A stretch of 5,271 nt of DNA from Spirochaetales bacterium (GCA_031280945.1 JAITGB010000117.1:1-5271); one strand, 5' to 3'. Positions 1-4,569 are shown, numbered from the stretch's first letter. Numbers and translations are program-made. The notes: a model not told the origin generated them from the sequence alone.

Positions 1-39
1 AAAAAAGCGCGGTTTCTTTTTTCCGGTACGTTTACTCAT
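1..39 (-). CDS. Possible start of a leftward gene, cut by the window edge
   Basis: Reading leftward from an ATG at 39-37, thirteen codons stay open to the edge and give MSKRTGKKKPRFF, a strongly basic N-terminus. An in-frame ATG at 48-46 would add three residues. A good promoter-like pair (47-76, minus strand) sits immediately upstream, which is the main reason to list it. No ribosome-binding site is visible before the ATG, and the predicted transcription start falls almost on the ATG, so the message would be nearly leaderless. Thirteen codons are too few to name a family. Chance is a real alternative, and the A/T-run pair at 1-7 and 16-22 could instead be part of a terminator. Confidence 0.28.
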   Translation of the reverse strand, partial: MSKRTGKKKPRFF

Positions 40-46
40 TATATAC

Positions 47-76
47 ATTATAGCATATCCCCGTTTGAATTGACAA
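47..76 (-). promoter_or_regulatory. Candidate sigma70-type promoter reading leftward
   Basis: On the minus strand TTGTCA (76-71) is followed after 18 bases by a perfect TATAAT (52-47). A second TATAAT lies at 43-38 without a matching -35. The pair would start transcription near position 40 and drive the possible partial gene at the left edge. The plus strand also reads TTGACA at 70-75, but no -10 element lies at a workable distance on that strand. Confidence 0.4.
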
Positions 77-135
77 GTTTTCTGTAATTATCGGCGATTT
101 GGCTGGCAAAAATTTCAGAATTTGGGCGCATCCCC

Positions 136-166
136 GCGCTTTTTTTGCCGGAGGCAAAAAAAGCGC
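136..166. repeat. Perfect 14-bp hairpin with GGA loop
   Basis: The left arm GCGCTTTTTTTGCC (136-149) is perfectly complementary to 153-166, with the 3-base spacer GGA. No T run follows on either strand outside the arms, so it is not a standard intrinsic terminator. It lies inside repeat copy A, and its central T-run/A-run pair is matched by a shorter hairpin in copy B (4594-4611). The big palindrome at 4479-4519 has the same GGA spacer. Confidence 0.7.
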
Positions 167-200
167 ACGGCCGGGCTTTACGGGGCTGCGCTATCGCTCC

Positions 201-223
201 GGTCCCGCCCTGCGGGCGGGACC
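201..223. repeat. Perfect 10-bp GC-rich hairpin
   Basis: GGTCCCGCCC (201-210) is perfectly complementary to 214-223, with spacer TGC. It is embedded in repeat copy A between the GCTCC and ATCCCTTGCGC anchors, where copy B has a different palindrome (4550-4569). No T run follows, so a terminator role is not supported. Confidence 0.65.
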
Positions 224-290
224 AATGCCCCTTCAATCCCTTGCGCGCCCAGGGGTTTCAGTCGGGGGCTGTCCCTCCTCAAAAACCGCC

Positions 291-315
291 AAAAAACGCT
301 TTTTTTGCAAAAAAA
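291..315. repeat. A-run/T-run palindromes
   Basis: A run of six A (291-296), CGC, and seven T (300-306) form one possible stem. The same seven T, then GC and seven A (309-315), form a perfect 16-bp palindrome. The two pairings exclude each other. Although T-rich, it lacks a GC-rich stem, so a terminator for leftover transcription entering the nrdR region is only a weak possibility. Confidence 0.4.
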
Positions 316-337
316 TGAAAAATTGAACTTTTTCCTC

Positions 338-366
338 TTGCACCCCGATATGTAGTGTAGTATTAT
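338..366 (+). promoter_or_regulatory. Promoter of the nrdR-nrdD operon
   Basis: TTGCAC (338-343) and TATTAT (361-366) are separated by 17 bases, a near-consensus sigma70 promoter with a predicted start near 373 and a leader of about 34 bases before nrdR. No other promoter as good is seen between here and nrdG, so this probably serves the whole operon. A candidate NrdR box fills most of the spacer, which would place repression directly over RNA polymerase. Confidence 0.6.
343..358. promoter_or_regulatory. Candidate NrdR box 1
   Basis: Compared with the published NrdR-box consensus acaCwAtATaTwGtgt, this 16-mer (CCCCGATATGTAGTGT) matches at 12 positions, including the whole right half apart from one base. 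It lies between the -35 and -10 elements of the promoter of nrdR itself, a typical place for autoregulation by NrdR, which binds such boxes in pairs. Confidence 0.5.
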
Positions 367-385
367 AGGTCTTGTGGAGAAAAGG

Positions 386-401
386 ACACTACCTGTAGAG
401 C
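386..401. promoter_or_regulatory. Candidate NrdR box 2
   Basis: ACACTACCTGTAGAGC matches the NrdR-box consensus at about 11 of 16 positions and keeps the paired CTA...TAG core. It starts 43 bases after box 1, close to four helical turns, so both would lie on about the same DNA face. NrdR box pairs are often about three turns apart, so the spacing is somewhat long. The site lies in the leader just before the nrdR start and would also cover its weak ribosome-binding site. Confidence 0.42.
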
Positions 402-406
402 TATAG

Positions 407-877
407 ATGCGATGCCCCCGGTGTGAAGGAATTGAAGATAAAGTCATAGAATCCCGTATGCTTGCAAACGGTGAGAGTATGAGAAGGCGCAGGGAATGTA
501 TGGCCTGCGGCTACCGTTTTACTTCCTATGAGCGTATTGAAGAGAAGCAGCTCATGGTGATTAAGAATAACGGGGGGCGGGAAATCTTCGACAGGGAAAA
601 ACTGGAGGCGGGAATACGCAGGGCCTGCGAAAAGAGGGACGTTTCGCAGCTTACGATAGAGGAGATGGTAAACGACCTGGAGGACTCTGCGGCGATGGCT
701 GCCCAGTCCAGCCATGAGATTACCAGCAGGGAGTTGGGCAATATGGTTCTGAGGCGGCTGTACTCCCTCGATAGGGTGGCTTATGTCCGCTTCGCGTCTG
801 TGTACCGGCAGTTTCAGGATGTAGGCGAATTTGTCCGGGAAATCGAATTTCTCGAGCGTATGTCGCGGCAAAATTAA
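407..877 (+). CDS. nrdR: Transcriptional repressor NrdR
   Basis: NrdR is a nucleotide-sensing repressor of ribonucleotide reductase genes. The 156-residue product has the usual family length and order. An N-terminal zinc ribbon has C3, C6, C31 and C34 (MRCPRC and CMAC), with the basic RRRREC patch before the second pair. An ATP-cone domain from about residue 49 to 139 follows and ends in the characteristic VAYVRFASVYRQFQD. The start is fixed by the family's MRCP N-terminus, although the ribosome-binding site is weak (GAG at 398-400). The ATP cone is known to read ATP/dATP and so switch DNA binding. It is the first gene of the operon, 23 bases before the nrdD ATG, and two candidate NrdR boxes lie in its own promoter region, implying autoregulation together with the reductase. 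Identification is very secure. Confidence 0.97.
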   Translation: MRCPRCEGIEDKVIESRMLANGESMRRRRECMACGYRFTSYERIEEKQLMVIKNNGGREIFDREKLEAGIRRACEKRDVSQLTIEEMVNDLEDSAAMAAQSSHEITSRELGNMVLRRLYSLDRVAYVRFASVYRQFQDVGEFVREIEFLERMSRQN

Positions 878-884
878 GTTTTTT

Positions 885-890
885 GGGGGG
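885..890 (+). promoter_or_regulatory. Ribosome-binding site that decides the nrdD start
   Basis: A run of six G lies 10 bases before the ATG at 901. The only other start in frame is a TTG at 883, which overlaps this G run and has no purine-rich site before it. The ATG is therefore preferred, giving 711 rather than 717 residues. Confidence 0.55.
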
Positions 891-900
891 ATACTACAGA

Positions 901-3036
901 ATGGATTGGCTTACCGGCGGTCCGGCGGAGCATTCCGGCGGTTCGCGTAACGGCAGCGGGGGTTTTCAGGAGAGTCCTTTTTCAGGGGTACGGCTCGTTG
1001 TAAAACGGAGCGGGGTCCTGGAGAAGTACAACCGGGAGAAAATCAGGGAGGCGATTGGCAAGGCGGTTTTGGCTGTCAGGGGCAAGGAGGATTCTTCTCT
1101 TGCGGAAATCCTTACGCTTAAGGCTGAGGAGAAACTCGCGGCTTTTATGCGGGGGAGGCATCCCAATTCGGCTCCGGCCATTGAGGAGATTCAGGACATA
1201 GTTGAGACTGTTCTCATAGAAGACAGGCAGGTTGATGTGGCGAAGGCCTATATTCTCTACAGGGCCCGGCACGAGGTTCTGCGCGATACGCAGAGGCTGC
1301 TTCTGGACATAGATTCCACAATGGACGGGTATTTGAGTAAATCGGACTGGCGGGTGAATGAGAACGCAAATGTTAATTTTTCACTGGGAGGGCTCATTCT
1401 CCACAACTCTGGAACGATTACGGCAAACTACTGGCTGAAAAACATTTATTCCGAGCGGGTTGCGGAGGCCCACAGAAACGCGGACTTTCACATTCACGAC
1501 TTGTCGATGTTTTCCGGGTACTGCGCGGGCTGGTCTGTGCGGCAGCTTATAGAAGAAGGACTGGGAGGTGTGCCGGACAAAATCACATCCCGCCCCGCGA
1601 AGCACCTTTCCACCCTCATTCAGCAAATCGTAAACTTTCTGGGTATTATGCAGAATGAGTGGGCTGGAGCCCAGGCTTTTTCGAGCTTTGATACCTACCT
1701 CGCGCCTTTTGTCCGCGCGGATGGTCTCACCGAGGCGGAAACAGCCCAGTGTATTCAGAGTTTTGTTTTTGGGGTCAATACGCCGAGCCGCTGGGGGAGC
1801 CAGGCTCCTTTTACCAACATTACCCTGGACTGGCTTGTTCCGCAGGACCTTGCGGACAAGCCTGCCATAGTGGGCGGCCTTGAGCAGAGCTACACCTACG
1901 GCGAGTGTCAGGCTGAGATGGATATTATAAACCGCGTTTTTATCAAACTTATGCTGCACGGGGATGCCAACGGGCGGGGTTTTCAGTACCCCATACCTAC
2001 CTACAACATTACGCGCACTTTTGACTGGGACGGCGAAAACGCCCGGCTTCTTTTTGAGATGACGGCAAAATACGGTACTCCCTATTTTCAGAATTTTATC
2101 AACTCTGACCTTAACCCTGGGGATGTGCGCTCTATGTGCTGCAGGCTTCAACTCGATAAACGGGAACTTCGTAAACGGGGAGGCGGACTTTTTGGGTCCG
2201 ACGAGTTCACCGGTTCTATCGGCGTTGTTACGATTAATCTGCCGCGCATAGGGTATCTTGCGGATTCGCAGGTGGATTTTTTCAGCAGGCTGGATGCCCT
2301 TATGGACCTTGCATCCGATGCCCTTGTAACAAAGCGCAAGGTCATCGGCAGGCTCCTTGAGACGGGGCTTTTCCCCTACACGCGGCGCTACCTGAAGCAT
2401 CTTGATAATCACTTTTCCACGATAGGTATCTGCGGCATGAACGAATGTCTTTTGAACTTTCTGGGCAAGGATATTACTGCGCGGGAAGGCAGGGATTTTG
2501 CCCTGGAGGTTTTAAACCACATGAGGCAGCGCCTGGTGGCCTATCAGGAGGATACGGGCGACCTCTACAATCTGGAGGCGACTCCCGCGGAAAGTACGTC
2601 CTACAGGCTGGCAAAGCACGACAGGCGAAAGTACGCGGACATTATTTCCTCCGGCAAGGAGGAGCCGTACTACACAAACTCAAGCCAGCTTCCTGTGGGC
2701 TTCTGCGAGGATGTTTTTGACGCCCTGGACCATCAGGACGAGCTTCAAACCCGCTACACGGGGGGTACTGTGTTTCACGCTTTTCTTGGCGAGGCTGTGG
2801 AAGACTGGAAGACCTGCCGTAACCTCGTGCGGAAAATCGCGGAGAATTACAGGCTGCCCTACTTTACGATTTCTCCGACTTTTTCGGTATGCCCGAAACA
2901 CGGCTACCTCGCGGGGGAACATTTCTCCTGTCCTGACTGCGAGGCGGAGATGAAGGGAGAACTTGAAAAAAGGCTTTACGACCTGGAGAGGGAAAGGGAA
3001 ACTGTTCTTGCCGGGTCCATGAAGATGACGCATTAA
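901..3036 (+). CDS. nrdD: Anaerobic ribonucleoside-triphosphate reductase, catalytic chain lacking its glycyl-radical segment
   Basis: This is the large chain of class III ribonucleotide reductase, which reduces ribonucleoside triphosphates to deoxy forms without oxygen. A Gly/Ser-rich stretch (1-29) precedes an ATP-cone allosteric domain (about 30-125). Then comes the ten-stranded barrel with family motifs: DWRVNENANVNFS (149-161), GYCAGW with C208, NTPSRWGSQAPFTN (293-306), SMCCRL with C413/C414, GSIGVVTINLPRIGYL (438-453), ICGMNEC (510-516) and YNLEATPAESTSYRLAKHD (556-574). C208 and one of C413/C414 fit the radical-relay and disulfide cysteines. A zinc site near the end is C664-P-K-H667 and C677-P-D-C680. 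Family members continue directly from this zinc site into the RVxGY glycyl-radical loop. Here the chain instead ends with about 30 charged, helix-like residues and a stop. The glycyl loop is encoded by the next gene, so the enzyme appears to be split in two. Confidence 0.96.
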   Translation: MDWLTGGPAEHSGGSRNGSGGFQESPFSGVRLVVKRSGVLEKYNREKIREAIGKAVLAVRGKEDSSLAEILTLKAEEKLAAFMRGRHPNSAPAIEEIQDIVETVLIEDRQVDVAKAYILYRARHEVLRDTQRLLLDIDSTMDGYLSKSDWRVNENANVNFSLGGLILHNSGTITANYWLKNIYSERVAEAHRNADFHIHDLSMFSGYCAGWSVRQLIEEGLGGVPDKITSRPAKHLSTLIQQIVNFLGIMQNEWAGAQAFSSFDTYLAPFVRADGLTEAETAQCIQSFVFGVNTPSRWGSQAPFTNITLDWLVPQDLADKPAIVGGLEQSYTYGECQAEMDIINRVFIKLMLHGDANGRGFQYPIPTYNITRTFDWDGENARLLFEMTAKYGTPYFQNFINSDLNPGDVRSMCCRLQLDKRELRKRGGGLFGSDEFTGSIGVVTINLPRIGYLADSQVDFFSRLDALMDLASDALVTKRKVIGRLLETGLFPYTRRYLKHLDNHFSTIGICGMNECLLNFLGKDITAREGRDFALEVLNHMRQRLVAYQEDTGDLYNLEATPAESTSYRLAKHDRRKYADIISSGKEEPYYTNSSQLPVGFCEDVFDALDHQDELQTRYTGGTVFHAFLGEAVEDWKTCRNLVRKIAENYRLPYFTISPTFSVCPKHGYLAGEHFSCPDCEAEMKGELEKRLYDLERERETVLAGSMKMTH

Positions 3037-3060
3037 TTAATTATGTCGCATTAATTTCCC
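3025..3060 (+). repeat. 18-bp tandem duplication across the nrdD stop codon
   Basis: ATGACGCATTAATT (3025-3038), which encodes the last Met-Thr-His and stop of nrdD, is repeated with one mismatch as ATGTCGCATTAATT (3043-3056), exactly 18 bases later. The second copy lies in the 48-base gap before the next gene and could encode only Met-Ser-His-stop. It looks like a local duplication at the point where the reductase is divided. Confidence 0.6.
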
Positions 3061-3084
3061 AAAAGGGAGAGGAGAGAAAAGGAA

Positions 3085-3576
3085 ATGAGAAGCATCGAAG
3101 CAATCACAGAGGAAATCGCGGAGGTAAGGACGCGGCTTGAAAACATCAGGGGGACGGAGACGGAGGTGTACACCCGCATCGTGGGCTACTACCGTTCCTT
3201 GCGAAACTGGAACAAGGGCAAGAGGGAGGAATACACCCAGCGTCTGCCTTTTGACACTTTGGGGAGCCTCGCGGCAAAAAGAGCGGGAAAAGAGGAGAGC
3301 GGGGCTGCGTGCGGGGAGGCTCTTGGCGATATTGCGGGCTACAGGTACTTTTACCGCAAGGCGTGTCCCAACTGTCCGCCTGTACGCGATTTTGTGAGCC
3401 GTCTTCCCCTGGCGGGAGACCGCATAGATGTTGATACGGAAGACGGGCTTTCCGAGGCCCTGGCCCACGATATTCAGTCTACGCCGACTGTTGTCTTTTT
3501 CGACAGGCAGGGCAGGGCGCGGCACAGGTCGCACTCTGTACGCCAGCTCGAAGACCTTTTTGCGAACGCTGTCTGA
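3085..3576 (+). CDS. Separate glycyl-radical domain of class III reductase fused to a thioredoxin/glutaredoxin-like domain
   Basis: The 163-residue product has three parts. Residues 4-21 form a charged helix with hydrophobic residues at I4, I7, I11, V14, L18 and I21, a perfect 3-4 heptad. Residues 25-52 (TEVYTRIVGYYRS...NWNKGKREEY) match the C-terminal glycyl-radical segment of NrdD, with G34 as the predicted radical glycine; E. coli NrdD has the comparable RRVCGYLG with the radical at Gly681. After a linker (about 53-84), residues 86-163 look like a redoxin fold: YRYFYRKACPNC with C94/C97, then STPTVVFFD with the usual cis-proline (P134). It lies 48 bases after nrdD with its own ribosome-binding site (AGGAGAG, 3070-3076) and before nrdG. 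Inference: it supplies the radical to the NrdD chain and reduces its active-site disulfide. Domain identities are strong; mechanism is unproven. Confidence 0.85.
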   Translation: MRSIEAITEEIAEVRTRLENIRGTETEVYTRIVGYYRSLRNWNKGKREEYTQRLPFDTLGSLAAKRAGKEESGAACGEALGDIAGYRYFYRKACPNCPPVRDFVSRLPLAGDRIDVDTEDGLSEALAHDIQSTPTVVFFDRQGRARHRSHSVRQLEDLFANAV

Positions 3577-3597
3577 CATTTGACGAAAAGAAAAGAA

Positions 3598-3634
3598 GGC
3601 GCCGCCGCGAAACGCGCGGAAGGCGCCGCTTTTT
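3598..3634 (+). terminator. Hairpin plus T run directly before nrdG: attenuator or partial terminator
   Basis: GGCGCC (3598-3603) pairs with GGCGCC (3622-3627), and CCGCG (3605-3609) pairs with CGCGG (3615-3619). A small internal bulge and a 5-base loop complete the hairpin. GC and five T (3630-3634) follow, and an upstream A run can extend the stem. This has the form of an intrinsic terminator, yet the T run abuts the nrdG ATG at 3635. The only plausible nrdG ribosome-binding site (GGAAGG, 3618-3623) is inside the hairpin. It may reduce read-through into nrdG, or hide its translation start, keeping activase below reductase. Confidence 0.6.
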
Positions 3635-4354
3635 ATGCTGCGCTTTGGCCTCATAAAAACGAGTCTTATTGATTTTCCGGGGGAGGTTGCCGCTGTCCTT
3701 TTTACGCGGGGCTGCAATCTGCGCTGTCCCTACTGCCACAACCCTGAACTGGTTACGGGGCCTCCCCCTGCGGGGATGCTAGGGGGGGAAGAGGTCCTCG
3801 CCTTTCTCCGCGAAAGGCGGAAGGTCTTGGACGGGGTGTGCTTTTCGGGGGGGGAGCCTCTTTTGCAGCCGGAGCTTCCGGCTTTTATCGAAGAGGCGCG
3901 CTCTTTAGGCTACAAAATCAAAATTGATACAAATGGTACTCTGCCGGGGGCCTTGAGGTCTGTTGAGGCCGACTACATAGCCCTTGATATAAAAACCCTG
4001 CCGGAAAAGTACGCGCTTTTTTTGCCTGAGGGGTGTCCGCCTGAGGCCGGGAAAGAGGCGGCCCTGGCCGTTAGAGAATCGGTTTCGTATGTTATTTCAT
4101 CGGGCATAGACCATGAGATGCGCGCAACAGCCGCGCCGGGAATTTTTCTTGAAGAGGATATAGGGGGCATCGCGGAGCTTGTGCGGGGCGCGGCCTGTTT
4201 TGTCCTCACGGGCATGAGGGGGGGGCGCACCCTTGAGCCTGAATATGGAAAAACCCTGCCGTATCCGGGCGAAGTCCTCCGCCGCATGAAGCAGGGTTTT
4301 GTTGACAGGGGGATACCCTGCCGCATTAGGAGCATTAGTGGCGAAGGGACTTGA
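3635..4354 (+). CDS. nrdG: Anaerobic ribonucleoside-triphosphate reductase activating protein
   Basis: NrdG is the radical-SAM activase that uses a [4Fe-4S] cluster and S-adenosylmethionine to remove a hydrogen from the reductase's glycine. The 239-residue product starts in the family manner (FGLIKTSLIDFPG, 4-16). It carries the cluster motif C27-N-L-R-C31-P-Y-C34-H, the SAM-binding SGGEP (71-75), KIDTNGT (96-102), ALDIK (116-120) and HEMRATAAP (160-168). ATG 3635 is supported by the conserved N-terminus; the only ribosome-binding candidate lies inside the preceding hairpin. It sits 58 bases after the split glycyl-domain gene, which here would be its substrate protein (G34). The last 19 bases overlap the 3' end of a tRNA-Met gene on the other strand. 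The family is certain; that it activates a separate polypeptide is inferred. Confidence 0.95.
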   Translation: MLRFGLIKTSLIDFPGEVAAVLFTRGCNLRCPYCHNPELVTGPPPAGMLGGEEVLAFLRERRKVLDGVCFSGGEPLLQPELPAFIEEARSLGYKIKIDTNGTLPGALRSVEADYIALDIKTLPEKYALFLPEGCPPEAGKEAALAVRESVSYVISSGIDHEMRATAAPGIFLEEDIGGIAELVRGAACFVLTGMRGGRTLEPEYGKTLPYPGEVLRRMKQGFVDRGIPCRIRSISGEGT

Positions 4355-4408
4355 ACCCCTGACCAAGCGGATATGAGCCGCTTGCTCTACCGGCTGAGCT
4401 ACGCCACC
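4336..4408 (-). tRNA. tRNA-Met (anticodon CAT), probably elongator
   Basis: On the minus strand a complete 73-base cloverleaf folds. The acceptor stem GGTGGCG pairs with CGCCACT, and the D arm is GCTC/GAGC. The anticodon stem AGCGG/CCGCT carries loop CTCATAT (anticodon at 4375-4373), and the T arm AGGGG/CCCTT carries TTCAAGT. The first pair is G1-U72 with A73, as in some bacterial elongator Met tRNAs; initiator tRNA instead has an unpaired first position, so elongator is favoured. A CAT-anticodon Ile tRNA (lysidine type) cannot be excluded by eye. The 3' CCA is not encoded. The gene overlaps the nrdG end by 19 bases. No clear terminator with a T run is seen downstream inside nrdG. Confidence 0.93.
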
Positions 4409-4422
4409 ACGAAAGCAGGAGA

Positions 4423-4452
4423 AATCTACCAAAAGGGAGGTGAGTTTGTCAA
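4423..4452 (-). promoter_or_regulatory. Promoter of the tRNA-Met gene
   Basis: On the minus strand a perfect TTGACA (4452-4447) is followed after 18 bases by TAGATT (4428-4423; four of six consensus bases). Transcription would begin near 4416, about eight bases before the mature tRNA 5' end, a normal short leader. Confidence 0.6.
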
Positions 4453-4478
4453 GGAGGCGGGCCGGGCCTTTGGTCTTG

Positions 4479-4519
4479 GTCTGCCTGAGCCGTGCGCGGA
4501 GCGCACGGCTCAGGCAGAC
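4479..4519. repeat. Perfect palindrome with 19-bp arms and a 3-base loop
   Basis: The left arm GTCTGCCTGAGCCGTGCGC (4479-4497) is perfectly complementary to 4501-4519, with the spacer GGA. It is the strongest secondary structure in the window. It is GC-rich and no T run follows on either strand, so it is not a typical intrinsic terminator, though it separates the tRNA promoter from the dctP promoter. It directly adjoins repeat copy B (4521-4618) and shares its GGA spacer with the hairpin at 136-166. Confidence 0.8.
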
Positions 4520-4549
4520 TGCGCAAGGGATAGAAGCGGAAAGCCCGCA

Positions 4550-4569
4550 GAAAGCGCATCGGCGCTTTC
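4550..4569. repeat. Perfect 8-bp hairpin within copy B
   Basis: GAAAGCGC (4550-4557) is complementary to GCGCTTTC (4562-4569) with a 4-base loop. It occupies the part of the repeat where copy A carries the 10-bp hairpin at 201-223, so the two copies differ mainly in their internal palindromes. It has no T run. Confidence 0.55.

Larger units (their letters stand above)
124..246 (+). repeat. Dispersed intergenic repeat, copy A
   Basis: Five words occur here in the same order as on the minus strand of 4521-4618: GGGCGCAT (124-131), a TTTTTGC/GCAAAAA inverted pair (142-148 and 154-160), CCGGGCT (171-177), ATC(C)GCTCC (about 192-200) and ATCCCTTGCGC (236-246). The total span differs (about 123 versus 98 bases) because the material between the anchors, including palindromes, is different. 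This suggests two diverged members of one interspersed repeat family in opposite orientation. The call rests on word matching by eye, not on an alignment score. Confidence 0.45.
77..337. other. Non-coding, palindrome-rich intergenic stretch
   Basis: No reading frame here has a plausible ribosome-binding site, recognisable domain or coding-like composition. The open frames contain runs of Lys/Phe from the A and T tracts and cross the hairpins. The stretch holds two perfect short hairpins, A/T-run palindromes and words shared with the intergenic region before dctP, so it is best read as repeat-derived spacer between a leftward neighbour and the nrdR promoter. Confidence 0.6.

Noticed and set aside
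124..315. CRISPR array
   Set aside because: The repeats are nested palindromes of different sequence, with no regular direct repeat and spacer pattern.
401..871. A 156-codon minus-strand open frame almost coextensive with nrdR
   Set aside because: It is a shadow of nrdR, whose zinc ribbon and ATP cone leave no doubt about the coding strand.
883..900. TTG at 883 as the nrdD start
   Set aside because: It overlaps the G run that best serves as ribosome-binding site for ATG 901, and no site precedes it.
1381..2412. A 343-codon open frame on the minus strand opposite nrdD
   Set aside because: It lies entirely inside the well-conserved nrdD frame, shows no recognisable domain, is rich in Arg/Lys/Val as expected for an antisense shadow, and has no ribosome-binding site.
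3034..3084. Simple frameshift or sequencing error splitting nrdD from the glycyl domain
   Set aside because: The break is marked by extra helix-forming sequence on both sides, a 48-base gap and a separate ribosome-binding site, and the second protein continues into a redoxin domain. A single-base error would leave the zinc site and glycyl loop directly adjacent.
3037..3717. A 226-codon minus-strand open frame opposite the glycyl-domain gene and nrdG start
   Set aside because: The plus-strand genes have clear family motifs; the antisense product is Arg-rich, lacks domains and crosses the intergenic hairpin.
4290..4335. GCAGGG...CCCTGC inverted repeat as a terminator for the tRNA
   Set aside because: The loop is long (19 bases), the stem is only six pairs, it lies within nrdG coding sequence, and no T run follows on the minus strand.
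4479..4519. Palindrome as an intrinsic terminator for nrdG or the tRNA
   Set aside because: No T run follows the stem on either strand, it lies upstream of the tRNA promoter rather than after the tRNA, and it is 125 bases past the nrdG stop.
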